Assembly (NCBI GenBank): GCA_024516155.1
Contig: JAJJXM010000003.1
Span: forward strand, 62,001-126,000
Length of the DNA: 64,000 nucleotides
DNA from: Pyronema omphalodes
Lineage: Eukaryota > Ascomycota > Pezizomycetes > Pezizales > Pyronemataceae
Direction: 5' to 3'
Each line of letters begins with the position of its first letter. Within the stretch, counting starts at the first letter, position 1. The notes under the pieces were generated by a model, which worked only from the letters and a program-made list of their open reading frames with translations, had not been told where the DNA came from and searched no databases. Both the position numbers and the translations under genes were made by a program. Positions 24,014 to 36,115 of the stretch are shown here, one piece after another.

Positions 24014-26292
24014 TTAATTCTCCTCATTCGGCTGAGAGGGAGATGATGTCTTGGGTGATTGTGACTCGGTTTTTTTGGTACCTATTGGTTGTTGGTTTGT
24101 TAGATGCGGTTGAAATGGTTGAAATGGTTTAGGGGTAAAGAGAGGGTGTGGGTAGGTATGGATTATAGGGATGGATTATTTACCTCGCTTGGAAACTCGT
24201 CGGGATACTGGGGAGGATGCCGAGGCTGCTGTGGCTGCTGGTGGTTCAGTAGCGGCAGCTGGTGATGGTTCAGTGACAGCTGATGGTTCGGCAGCGGAAG
24301 TAGCAGCAGGCGTACTATTACCCGCAGCAGGCGTCCGAGTGACCGCCGGAGGAGCAGCACTATCCGCAGCAGGCGCCCGAGTGACAGTCGGTGCAACAGC
24401 CGCCGGAGCAAACCCCATCATAGGCGCAACCGGAGCAACAAGACCGGGAGGAGGAGGAGGAGGTGGAGGCGGTGGCATTACCGGCCCAGCTTCCCTCTCT
24501 TCAACCGGCGCAACAATATTGATGAACGGTAAATTCTCCTGATCATTCGCAGCGATTCCGGGCCTGGTAGATGGACCTGTAGGTCTGGGAGGAGTAGGAG
24601 TGTTGCTTTTATGCACGTAGATTGGGTCGCCGACTGGGACTATACGCTTGCGACGAGGGGGGATGGCGGGGAGGATTGGACGGTTTGCTGGGGCTGGAAC
24701 TGCTGCGGCTGGAGCTGGTGCTGCGGCTGGAGCTGGTGCTGAGGCAGAGGGGAGTGAGCTGCGGGTTTGACGACGGGTAGAAGAAGCCTGCGGTGAGGCT
24801 GCAGATGCGGCTGCGGATGCGGATCCAGTGGGCTGAGTGGGCTGAGCACTGCTACTGGAACTTGTGCCCTCGGAAACGGAGGCGGAGGAAAGTGAGCTCC
24901 TGGTACGACGTCCACTAGATGGTGCCTGTGTTGCCACAGCAGCAGCCCGAGTGATTTGAGGGCTAGAACCAGTAGCAGTAGATGGACCAGCATGTGCAGA
25001 GCTCGAAGGAATAACCGGAGAAGCCGCAACAACCGACGCAATAGACGCAATAGAAGCCACCGAGGCTTGCACCGGGCCGGAACTCGTAGTTGCTGGAGTA
25101 CGGTTCTTTGGTTGTCGTCCGGGGATGATATCTGCATCAGAATCGTACTCAGCAGCTTTATCATCCTCCTTCTTGTTGTTATTCTCGTTATTCTCCTCAT
25201 TGTTATCCTCGTTATCCTCATCATTATCCCCATCGTTGTTATCCTCAACAATATCCTGATAATCCTCGGGATTCGGTTGCTGGACCAAAGCCTTCTGACG
25301 AGCGATAGCCGCAGATGTAGCATCCGACTGTTTCTTAAGTTTCGCCGCCGTCCGTTTCGACACCCTACTTGGTTCCTTCTTCTGGAAAACCGGGGAGATC
25401 TTTGTAGGAGCCTTCTTTGCCGGGCCCTTTGCCGGTACCGGGGCCTGAACCTTCTTCAAAGGAAAGAGCGGCGGCACAACCGGTTCAGGAGTTTTCTGCA
25501 GGACCTCCTCTTCCTCCTCCTCAGGCTGGTCCTCCATGGTAGCATCCTGCTGCTCCTGTGGCTCTGGTGTAGGCTCTTTGGGCGCGATGTTCTTGCCCTT
25601 TGTAGGTTTCTTAGGTGGGGCCTTTTTCTTTGGCGCCGCCTTCTTCTTCGCTGGTGCTTTCTTTGCAGCGGGTTTCTTTGGTTCTGGTTTAGATTTCGTC
25701 GCTTTTGTCTTTGCGGCGGATTTCGCGGCGGCTGGAGGGGGTGCAGCTTCTGGTGCGGGTTCAGAGACAGCTACAGCCTGCGTAGAAGCCGAAGTAGCAG
25801 GGGCTTTAACAGGTAAACTCCTGATCAGTGCCAACTTTGCAGCTTTCAAAGCTTGGTCAGATAACACGGTTTCATTGTAGTTGATGTGTTTCTGGACTCT
25901 TCCTGAGCGACGAGTTCCTGCGGCTATTGGGATGTCAGAGGTTATGTTTTAAAACAAAAGGGATGTTGGGGGTGCTTACTTGGGGCTTGCTGGAGTCTAT
26001 TGCCACGGGATTTTGTGGTGGGCTTCGAGGTAGCGTCGATGGCCGTTTGTGCTGGCTGTGCTGGTTGCTGGACGGCTGAAGAGATTGGAGGAGCTGCTGC
26101 TGCTGCTGATGATGATGATGATGTTGAGGTCGATGTTGAGTTTTCCGCCGGTGGGATAGGAGCAGTAGGAATAATTGGAGGTGGTCCATCTGGATAACGT
26201 AGTTCTTCTGGCAATTCGCCCGGTCCCATGACGATTTCATATAACCAATCAGCCTGAGCCTGTTCTTCAGGATCTAACGGTATATCGGCCAT
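24014..26292 (-). CDS. Disordered Ala/Pro/Lys-rich protein, probably nuclear
   Basis: Three exons (26292-25980, 25923-24184, 24081-24014) with introns of 56 and 102 nt give 706 residues. The first splice yields QAPTAGTRRSGRVQKHINY. The last intron (24082-24183) replaces an in-frame stop and gives the end TKKTESQSPKTSSPSQPNEE. Exon 1 begins with an ordered acidic segment (PEEQAQADWLYEIVMGPG). The middle has a Lys/Ala/Pro tract (KKAPAKKKAAPKKKAPPKK), an acidic EEEEEE patch, a long Asn/Asp/Glu stretch, repeated RRTRSSL motifs, RPILPAIPPRRKRIVP and a PPPPPPPPPP run. Basic tracts of this type suggest nuclear or chromatin location (inference). No known domain recognised. Confidence 0.75.
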
Positions 26293-26420
26293 GATGATGG
26301 TAGCGAAACAAAAAGGAGATGATATGTAGAAGATGATTTCTGTATACGCAGAGAAGTGCGAGATGTTGGTCGAAGAAACAAGTTGTGACTTTTGTAAACG
26401 GTGAAGCCGATGAAGCTGAT

Positions 26421-26429
26421 GTTGCTTGC

Positions 26430-26460
<31 letters not shown>

Positions 26461-26511
26461 ATTGCCGATGATGATGATGATGCTGCTGCTGCTGCTGCTG
26501 ATGATGATGAT
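26421..26511 (+). repeat. Compound triplet microsatellite
   Basis: Interrupted GTTGCT/GCT units followed by GATGAT, then GCTGCT and GATGAT again. It lies just upstream of the gene ending at 26292. Confidence 0.85.
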
Positions 26512-27376
26512 ACCGACAATCCAGAAAAAAAAAAAAAAAACGCAAACAGAGAAAGCTTTTTAAAAGATATCCGGGGGGGGGGGGACTAGATTTCTTGAAC
26601 TAGACTCAATAGCCGCTGAAAACCTCCGAGGTTTCGAGGTTCAAGTTTGTTGCGTTGCGTTAGGTGTAATATTTTGCGCTTTTTTGTTTTTTGTTTGTTC
26701 TTTGTTGGAGAAAAATTCAAGTTGCTATTGATCATGGTCGGATGATCAAGATGTCTGTTTCAATGTGCACTGTGCACTGTACACCGTGCACCGCCTCATG
26801 AATGGAGTTGAGTTGCCATTCACTCTGAACAAGGCCGCCGACCGTCGACGTATGGCACAGACACAGACACAGGCACAGTCTTCCGAACCTGGTACCTGTT
26901 CTATGCTCTTTAAATTTGCAGATATCAAAAGTTTTCTAATATCCACATGACAGCGTCATAATATTTTTTTCTCCGCATTCAAAATTCCCAAATCTCCTAC
27001 ATACCACAAATCCACAATCATCGGAAACACGATCCGAAGTTTGTATAGAAACCCCGCTAACCCAGCTTGATAATAATACCATCGACAAGTTTTCTTTGAT
27101 TGTAAGAACAGTAACCCATAACCCATCTCCGTGTTGAAACCACCCATCACCCATCTCGAATCCCAAAAAAGTGTCAAGTTGAACCCCATTGTTTTGTAAG
27201 TTGTAACCATGGTTTACAATGACAAGGGTATCGTGTCGTTCTCCGGGGTTTCAACCCTAATGAAACATGCACTTAGAATAGTTGTATGTAGTGCAGTTTC
27301 TCAAACTACTCTAACGCTCTAGTGATAGCGATAGGCCGATAGCTACAGAATCAGATACCACATGGCGCTAAAGTAA

Positions 27377-27395
27377 CCCCCCCCCCCCCCCCCCC
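27377..27395 (+). repeat. Poly-C tract (19 C)
   Basis: Uninterrupted run of C in intergenic DNA, followed by ATCCCGCCCCCGCC. One of five G/C homopolymer runs of 18 bp or more in the window. Confidence 0.9.
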
Positions 27396-27659
27396 ATCCC
27401 GCCCCCGCCAGTAGTCGAACGGTGAACCCTTTACTACTACATACCATCCCCTAGTCACCGAAATATACCAGTAGGTGGGTAACTACGGTAATACATAATA
27501 CGCGTACCATTTTTGATCGCGCAAGGCATTTTTCATAAACTTCCATATGCCACAGCAATGAAAAAATATTTGAAAAACTAAAGCCATCGAAATTTTGCCG
27601 ATCTGTTTTCTTCAAACGCTGTAACTTGTTTCAGTCGAGAAGGTTAAATCGATGTATAC

Positions 27660-27712
27660 TCTCTCTCTATCTATCTCTCTCTCTCTCTCTCTCTCTCCTC
27701 TCCCCCCCTCTC
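27660..27712 (+). repeat. CT dinucleotide microsatellite
   Basis: Nearly pure CT repeat with a few CTAT interruptions, ending in CCCCCC. Confidence 0.9.
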
Positions 27713-28128
27713 CCCTAAACTGCACTTCAACCAAAGTTACGTATTGTTTATCATGTAATATCCACACCATTTCTCCAGCGTAAATAAAAAGAGCATTTCC
27801 AGGAGTTTTGGGTTAGCATTATGTATATCCATTATCTCCCACCTTGATCTGCTATCTCTTGAAGCAGGAGAGTTTAGCCGTATGAGTAAAACGAGAGAAA
27901 AACGAGAGAAAAACGAGAGAAAAACGAGAGAAGAGGAGAAGAGAGAAAAATGGAGGTGGAGATCGATCGATACTTGATATGAATTCGTATGCAAATTGCA
28001 ATAGAGTAACTACATATACATACATGTGCTTACTAATATCTATACAACTTTCAACTTTCACTTTTCCCCGCGCAATAAACTCTTTACAAAAATCCTCTTC
28101 AACCCGTATCTATCCATACCCCCAGCAG

Positions 28129-28146
28129 CCCCCCCCCCCCCCCCCC
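28129..28146 (+). repeat. Poly-C tract (18 C)
   Basis: Uninterrupted C run followed by CTCTCTCTCTC. Confidence 0.9.
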
Positions 28147-28857
28147 TCTCTCTCTCTCCCCTTTATATCCCTTTATCTCTTCCCAAATACCTCTCCACGC
28201 ACTACCGCCACAACATACGAATACATAACTACCACATCAATCTCCCCGACTGCGGGGGGTAAGTATCAGCATGATCATGGGGGTTGCTAATGATATGTTA
28301 TCTTAGGATGTTATCTTAGCAGGACATCCCTCCCTTCAAAGCTTCAAAGATTTTTTTTTGTGATTCATAGGATGATTCATCGAGGTGTTTCAATTTTTTC
28401 ACAGGTGATCAGTACAAAAAAGTTATCACCAGGCTTCATATCAGCTTTGTACTTAAAGCTTGATAAAAGAGTATCTGGACTCAATTCAATCTTCTAATTA
28501 TACCCTTTTATACTCTTTTGAATCATGCATACTCCGGAACAAAAAAAAAAAAAAAAAAAACCAGCGCAAATAAGTTGGTAAAACAAAACAGAAAAAAAGC
28601 TTCCATAGACGTTTCCTAAACACCAATTCTTTTCCATAATTGGGTAGTTACAGAATTCAATAGCCTTAATCTCTTGGTATCAATATTCCCCATGCTTCTT
28701 GGTATCCTTAGTACCACGCTTCACATTTCATTTCCTGCTACCCATCACATTTTCCACCCCCTCCCCGTCTCCCGTTCCTGTCTCTCGTTCCCATCATCTC
28801 CCTCCTGCACCCATCTCCTTCCTATTCCCACCCCCTTATCTTCCCGAACATCCATCC

Positions 28858-30452
28858 TTACAGAATCTCCACATAATTACCCGGAAAGATACCCTCCTCA
28901 CCATTCAGTGTACCAGTCCACCAATCATTCTGCGAATCTGAGCGTTTAGTAATCGTGATAACATCACCCTTTTTAAAGCCCAGATCCCCCGCTTGAGCCG
29001 GTTGAAAAGTATACAACGCAATAGCCTGCGTAGGTTTTGGTACAGCTGGCTTAAATTTTGGTTTAGGAGCAGTTGGTCTTCCTGGTGGGGGTCCTCTCGC
29101 GGTCGAGGCCCTGGGTGATAATGGTGATGAAGGCGATACTGGTGATGCAGGTGCTGACTCGTAGTTGCTACTGCTGAAGCGTCCGAAACTATCGTAGCCT
29201 CTTGGAGTTGCTGATAATTCAGTCATAGTTGATGCACGTGCACGACCTTGAGTAGCGAAATCATCATCTCTCTGGAATCCCCTCGGGATCTCACTCTGTC
29301 GCCTGGCTGCATAATCATCCTGACCATCCATAATTTGATCACCTCCCATTCCCACTCTATTGCCTGAGAAAACACCTCTCCTCAAAACTGAAATCAAGGG
29401 CTGTGCAGCAGGTGGCGGCTGTACGGATCCCGATAGTAGTTGGCTTGCTGATACCGCCGATCCGTAAAAGCGTTTATTCGCGTCTTTTCGTTCCCAAATT
29501 ACGGAGCCTTCTAGAGATACACCCGCGAATGCACCTTTTGTTTTAGAGTAGGAGAAGATACCGGCGACTGATTTTAGGGAGGCTGCGCCAGAGGCTTCGG
29601 CATTGCGACCAATGGGGCCAGCAGCGATGGAGACATTGCCTCCTAATGTAATTCCACCGGGTTGCGCGAAGGTTTTGACAGCACTTGCGTCGTTGAGAAT
29701 CACTGTGGCATGTTAGTGGGGTGTTAAGGTGGGGGTAATAATAGTTGGGGGCCATTGAGCTAGGGGGAGATTATGACAAGAGATGAGGAGTGCATACTGA
29801 CAAAATCCGTGAGTTCAACACCAAGTTGACCTCCAAATCCAGCACTATTCGAGAATCATATTAGCCCTTCATTCCTTCAAGCATTGGTTCCCATTTTGTG
29901 TAGCAATCGAACGTACCCATTAATGGTAATAGCCGAAGGCGCAGACCAGGCTGTGAGGAAGGTTGTTAGCAATTCTGTAGAGAGGAGATTTCGAGGTGCA
30001 GGACGACAAACATCCGTCTGTGCGTGCGATGACAAGACCGGATCCTGTACGTACGGAACCTAGGAAACCGACTTTGACGACTGTAAAGATTGCGAGACCC
30101 TGTGTAGCAGCGGAAAAGAAAAGTCAGTACAACTGCTCTAAGCATTCTATGCTCCACCGTATCGCGGCTTCACAGCTTCTTTCTTGCGCAAAATCAAAAA
30201 GATTCTCTCACCTTCGCACCCGCCAACACCTGCGGCGGAATAATCTTATCCGGACCAAACTGTCTCGAATCGACAAAAGCCTCCAAGATTCTTGCACATT
30301 TCCGACATTCGCTATCCAAGTTCGAAGGTAGAGGATTACTATTATTTGTTTCGCAGCGTCAGTTTCATTAGTACTCTGTAGTTGTTCGGTGGTTGTTGCT
30401 TCACGGGTTCACGATGGTTGGTAGTGGAGAGGAGAACTAACTTGAGGCCCAT
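28858..30452 (-). CDS. Ysc84/LSB3-like actin-patch protein (Ysc84 domain plus SH3)
   Basis: Six exons: 30452-30442, 30338-30212, 30099-30012, 29950-29917, 29844-29798 and 29702-28858, all in phase, giving 383 residues. The first exon codes only for MGL plus two bases; the join gives MGLNNPLPSNLDSECRKCAR, the usual start of this family. The N-terminal lipid- and actin-binding Ysc84 domain follows (FGPDKIIPPQVLAGAK, GLAIFTVVKVGFLGS, SAITINGAGFGGQLGVELTD, ILNDASAVKTFAQPGG, GAFAGVSLEGSV). A disordered Ser/Pro linker leads to a C-terminal SH3 domain (AIALYTFQPAQAGDLGFKKG...NDWWTGTLNGEEGIFPGNYVE). In yeast, Lsb3/Ysc84 act at cortical actin patches in endocytosis; the same role is expected here. Confidence 0.95.
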
Positions 30453-31555
30453 GATGTCACTGGTTGTTGTAGTCGCACTGGTTCCTGTTGTTTGATTTGC
30501 TGAACTCTTGACTATTCAATCCAAAACTCTGCGCGCGGAATATCGAAAAAATGCTTCAAGACCTATCCAGGTGTAAAAGTGGAGATGTAAGAGAAAGAGC
30601 AGTGTTTCTCTGGGTAACTCCACGGGTGTCACTCTCCCCGAATGCCGGACTCCCCGGGCGGGCGCGGCACTGCTGGGTATCAATAGGCAGCAGTGAACGC
30701 GTGGCAGCAGCCGCTAGTGGAAAGAAGATGCCGCGCCTAAGAATCGCTTATCACGCAACAGATTGTGGCTTGCCTGGGCTGCCTGGGCTGCTTTGGATTC
30801 ATAGGCCGATTGGGATTAGAGCGAGAAGAGCTGGCAAAGTGTACAGGCACAAGCAAACACGTAGAAACGGCGATAGAGGGGTAGAAGAAGTTATTGGATT
30901 AGGAAGAAGTTTGTATATCGATGCCCTCAAAGTGTATATTTTGATGAATTTGTATCGATGCCTACCTGCATATTCAGCTAGGCAGTTTATCCTCTGCCGT
31001 CAATGTGCATTTATGGGAAGCCCTCTCTCCATCCCTTGCGTCTCCTTCTTCAGCCTTGCACTACCAAAGGCTCCAAAGCCAGTACACCCATCTCACATTT
31101 CCTTCACCTTCACCATCACCAAACCCTAATAGCCTTCAAACATATCTTTCTCCATTAAATCTCCCGAATGTGCACGCAACTCCGATGAACAAAATCTTCC
31201 CTTTCCTCAAGACCTTCCACATCTTTCACTCTCAGGCAAACCGATGACATCACGGCACCTGTATCCTAGTCGCGATCGTATGGTGCTCATGCAGGGATCA
31301 TAGTGTATGGCATATGTACCTCCGGCTATGTCTGACCATTCCCGATTCTTCCGGCGCGTCGGATATGCAGCGCACGTGCGTTTGAGGTCGAATGATCACC
31401 AACTAGGCAAAGCCGCAAAGCCGCAGAGTATGGTAACTGGAGCCTCAAATTGCTCAACATGGACTGTAATGTGTGGAAATAGCATTGTAAAATTACACAA
31501 AAGTAAAAAGGCTCGAAATAATAAAAATAGACATAAAAATAGTAAATGAACTAGT
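30453..31555. other. Upstream region of the Ysc84-like gene
   Basis: A 192-codon open frame (30551-31129, +) and shorter ones occur here, but their composition is erratic with no domain. I treat this as promoter and intergenic DNA. Confidence 0.4.
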
Positions 31556-32851
31556 TTCTGTATACATATAACGAAGAAAACTATCTATGAAGGAAACGGT
31601 AATCATAAACAGAAAATCAAAAGAAAGTTATCCATCGTTGGGGTGATTCGAAACATATGATCTAGCGTATCACGTTCCAGCTAACCATACTCACAGTAAT
31701 CTAGCTAGCTAGCTAACTATCTAACCTTCAATAATAGAAACCTCAAAGTAGTACATAAAGCTTAAACTTTACGCTAAAGTACAAAGATCCAGAAATCCCA
31801 ACAACCAAATATTACTCTAACAGAGAGTATATTCACCACACCATTCACTCATCGAAAGCCACAAAAAAGACTTCAATCACAGACAGGTCCAGAAGTTAAT
31901 TCCAAGTCCCTGCCCCTACATAGGTACCTAGCTACAGCACTTAATCCCTAACTATAGCCGTGGCCATCGGCCATCCTTCTACACATCCTAATTCGAACAT
32001 CTGCATATATATATACTGTAAACTTGAACAAACAGTAATTTTATACAGCCTTATTATTTTGGGATTCTTTATAAATTGACGACTTGTTTTCTATATATAA
32101 CTTCGTTTGCAGGTACTAGGTAGGTAGGTACCTATCAATGATCAATCTGTATTCTAAAGCACACTACCTGTCTTCTCTCTGGAGTTTGGAGTCTGGCTGC
32201 CATGTATTATAAACCTCAGACGTCTCAATCATACAACCCAGTTTCAAACGACGGCCAGAACGGACTGTACAGACTGGAATATGCGAACAGTACCATGGCG
32301 ACGCAGTTTAGTTTACTATCAATATTATAAACCGGTTTAACTGTAAAAAACCAGTTACCTGAATACAAGGCTGCTTGACAAACCAGGTGAACTGTTTAAA
32401 ACTGCGAAAACTAGTTTGTCTAGAGGAACTGGTTTCTGAAGGGGGCAAGAAATATTATTTAGTGCATTTATACATGTATATAACAAAATTATATCCCACT
32501 TGGGTCCCTTGGTTCCCTTGGGTCCCCAGAAATCACAACTGACGCCTGTAATTGAAGCTATTTTACCCCTCAATGGCCTTTAGAGTACCTGCCTGCATTC
32601 AATGGCGGTCCTACAATGATCCGCTTTCATTCCGAAAGCAGCAGCCCAGACTCGGTATTCATTGTGGGCACTGGGAACCGAGAGCATATTCAACGCCATT
32701 TGTAAAAGTTAGGAAACCTGGTTACGTTACCAGGAACTGATGGAATAGAATAAGGAGGGTTGGGTTGAGATACTGACAGGTTCGGCCACCGATGGGTTCA
32801 AACGAGGTTTATTCCAGCATGCACATATTCCTGCATGCAGTTAAACTGGTT

Positions 32852-33114
32852 TGTAATTTTGTAACTTTGTAATTTTGTAATTTTGTAATTTTGTAATTTT
32901 GTAATTTTGTAATTTTGTAATTTTGTAATTTTGTAATTTTGTAATTTTGTAATTTTGTAATTTTGTAATTTTGTAATTTTGTAATTTTGTAATTTTGTAA
33001 TTTTGTAATTTTGTAATTTTGTAATTTTGTAATTTTGTAATTTTGTAATTTTGTAATTTTGTAATTTTGTAATTTTGTAATTTTGTAATTTTGTAATTTT
33101 GTAATTTTGTAATT
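32852..33114 (+). repeat. 8-bp tandem array, unit GTAATTTT
   Basis: About 33 copies of GTAATTTT, nearly perfect, with one early variant (GTAACTTT). Because 8 is not a multiple of 3, all frames read a repeating peptide; the minus-strand frame KLQNYKIT is therefore not evidence for a gene. Confidence 0.97.
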
Positions 33115-33386
33115 ACCAAGTCTGTTTAATCAGTACACTGTACACTGCAGTTATCTGGTTCTTATAAATGGACCCCCTCAAAACTGAACTAAATGTGTAT
33201 CTGGGATACCAAAACTGCATAAACTAACTGGGAATTGTAGGTCTAGTTTACTTGGTTTATGATTTTACTTGGTGGACTGGTTATATGGTTGGGAGGTTTG
33301 TCTGCAGTGGACTAGGGAGTACTTAAGTCTTGGCTTGTATTATCTATAGCTCTAGCCTCCCTACAAAAGCCCCTCCATTTTTCTCC

Positions 33387-33387
<1 letters not shown>

Positions 33388-33418
<31 letters not shown>
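33388..33418 (+). repeat. Poly-C tract (31 C)
   Basis: Longest homopolymer of the window, in gene-free DNA about 270 bp after the 8-bp array. Confidence 0.9.
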
Positions 33419-33420
<2 letters not shown>

Positions 33421-34444
33421 TGATACCGCGAGATGAGTCTAAACTTTAAACTTTGAACTTTAGATGATACCGGATATAAGATATACATTACAAGACACAA
33501 ATACTGATCCCAGTCTTGGGGTAACTAGGTAACGAGGTAACGAGGAATAGTATAAACTATAAAGAGATAAACTTTAGTTTTAGTTTAATAGCAGCTACAT
33601 GTATATATCTTACATGAAGAAACAAAATCCTATATCAGCGGGTTCATTAGTAGGATTGTATCAAGTTCGAATATAGGCATTGTTGCGTGTGTGGTGTATG
33701 ATTTTGCTGTTGGTAGATTCTTTTTCCTCTTTCCTTTTTTTTTGATTGATGATATATGGGTGATGAGTGATGATACATGAGTGAATAGTGATGAGGATTT
33801 TGGAATAAACCATTCAGGAATCAGGTATCAGGTATCAGGAACGAATAATTAGAAAACCCGGAAATCTATAACTATAATGTTCAGAGTTATGTAGGAATAT
33901 TATACAAAAACAAAAATAGCTGAAAAAAACGCCCCTACCGACCAGAAGTCATGATATATATCGGATATCCTGAGCCTCGGTCTGGACTCTGCAGTGCTCT
34001 CCATACAATATATTACTAATATTACTAAGCCACTATATTACCAATTCCCAACCTACCCCTGTTCCAGTATATCCAGAGTAGGTATTATCAGCGCATATTA
34101 ATTATAAACCCCCAGCCGCTACTAGTTACTAGTTACCGGGCATTTCATATATGTGTAAGCATACCGCATCGCATCACATCAATGTATGATTAAGTGGTGA
34201 ACACTGTTATATAAGCATGTAAGCATGTAAGCATGCTGCATCATAAGCATCACACTGTCCACACAGTCCGCACTGATGAAACTTTACTCAGCAGTCGGCA
34301 TGGCAACCTCTCGTCATCATCATTCCAACATGCATGATGCATCCCAGTATGCATTAACCAAACCACCTCTTAGTAACCCACAACGTCTCTATCATAAATT
34401 GATAATCAACCCAGGTCCCAGTCCAGACCCAGGGATCAGGGCTA

Positions 34445-34560
34445 GAATAATATAGTAACGAATCCTTATTGCTCAGTATATGGTGACCATGCCTTGCATG
34501 TAACAAACATATCACATTCTTGCTAAATAAAGCACAACCAGCGGATAGACTTGTACAGTC
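34445..34560 (+). repeat. Dispersed repeat, copy 1
   Basis: Shares with 36005-36115 the core ATATGGTGACCAT, followed by CTTGCATGTAACAAACATAT, then TAAA and a shared CAGCNGGCGGATA-type end. The copies differ by many substitutions and small indels. Confidence 0.55.
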
Positions 34561-36004
34561 AAACGTATGTGTAATATTACACTTATCTGATCCCCTCGTC
34601 AGACCGTACTCTCACACAGATAATATCTTTAGATAGACCTTGGCTTCGCACGAGTTCGGCGTGAGCAGAGGGGTGAGTTATAGGAATTGCTAGATGAATG
34701 AATATTGAAGGCTGATTAGGTTTTTTGGATGATACTGGTATGTTGGGGAAGAAAGGTTTGGACTGGTGTTGTAGGAACTGAGCGCTAGCTGAAATGCCGA
34801 GATCAGAGGATGCTGGATAATGAATTATGAATCATGATTTTTCAGAAGTCCGGAAGTTCAAAGGCTCAAGTCAGATCAGCAGGGACGTTGCGTATAAAAG
34901 AAAAAAGATGTGGGGAGAAAACACGATAACCTATCATTTATTATGTAGCTGCTGCGGAAGGCAGGTTTAAGCAGCTTTTCCAACAGTGTCATAGTTTCTT
35001 CATCCTATAGCTGCTATCTTCCAGGAGCATCTACTGTACGATATAATTGATCGTCACTGCAAAAGATGAACGTTTTCTGGCGGCGGCAATTCTTCTGTTA
35101 ATGGAAAAAGATGGAGAATTTAATATGGGGGAAGACATTCTGTGAAGAGAGACATTCTCTGAAGTGAAAAAACGTAGGAGAGGGTAAGAGAGAAACTAAC
35201 AACCCGTAGAGGGGACGAGCTGGACCACTGCTGCACTTTTTGAGTTATGAGAAATGGAAGGATGGCTAGTTTTTTTCGCAGCAATCATCTGTCAAACTGG
35301 AACGCGAGAGAAAAGTGGAGGTGGAGGAGTATATTCATTGAGAACGATGGTGATCTAGCTCTGCGTGTCTATAGAGGGAGATATACCCAATGTGGAAACT
35401 CCACCTCCACGTGCCAGTCACATAAGCCCTAAATGCGACCAAGACACCGGAACTCTGGGCGATTTTTGACATCATAGTCATTTGGTTTTCACCCAGATGG
35501 ACTTGAAAAGTGCTTTGGGCACATGGGTATAAGGACAGCATGCTGACAAAGTTTCTCTCGGTTCTTTGTGACTAGGCGGGAAATATCATAGAATTTCTGC
35601 AGTATACATAAATTCAAGTTGGGAAAAGGATGATTTTTATAATTTTACTGGTTAATGAATACCCTAGCGCAATGGATAAGATTTTAATTTTACCAGAGTT
35701 TTTCGAGCTTCACGTAATCTATAACTTCTAATCTTACCAAAGTTTCTCGCATTTCACGTAAATTATTCAACTTTTCTTCAGCAATTCTCTGAGTTTAGGC
35801 GATATTTCAAGCTGTCAACTTATTAAAATGTCAAACCGAATGTGTTGAAAATTTTGAATTATTGCGTATTTTTGTGTATCTTCTTCAAAAGCCTCAAAAA
35901 GTTTGTACCATAGGGACATATCGTTATAGAAAGGTTTGATTGACTGTGAATTTATACATAGATTCCTCACAATCGACCCAGCCCAGGAAACAGCGCAGGC
36001 CCCA

Positions 36005-36115
36005 AGCAGCAGGGTAAATTAGTAATCATTCCTTAGGATATGGTGACCATACCTTACTAAACCTGACATATAACAAATATGCTTAGTAAACAAATTACAG
36101 CCGGCGGATAAATTG
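36005..36115 (+). repeat. Dispersed repeat, copy 2
   Basis: Diverged partner of 34445-34560 in the same orientation, with GATATGGTGACCATACCTTA, CATATAACAAATATGC and CAGCCGGCGGATAAATTG. Confidence 0.55.

Larger units (their letters stand above)
26293..28857. other. Gene-free, microsatellite-rich region
   Basis: Promoter side of the gene ending at 26292, then low-complexity DNA. It contains mixed GCTGTT/GATGAT/GCTGCT triplets (26421-26511), an A17-type tract and G11 run near 26525-26584, poly-C of 19 (27377-27395), CT dinucleotides (27660-27712), an 11-bp ACGAGAGAAAA array (about 27886-27930), poly-C of 18 (28129-28146) and an A20 run near 28541-28560. I see no gene. Confidence 0.6.

Noticed and set aside
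24956..25880. Plus-strand ORFs opposite the basic Ala/Pro-rich gene
   Set aside because: GC-rich antisense frames stay open by composition; the minus strand has consistent introns and start.
30551..31129. 192-codon ORF upstream of the Ysc84-like gene
   Set aside because: No domain, mixed composition, and it lies in the expected promoter region; no supporting splice or conservation seen.
32841..33119. Minus-strand ORF of KLQNYKIT repeats
   Set aside because: Translation of an 8-bp tandem array; no unique sequence.
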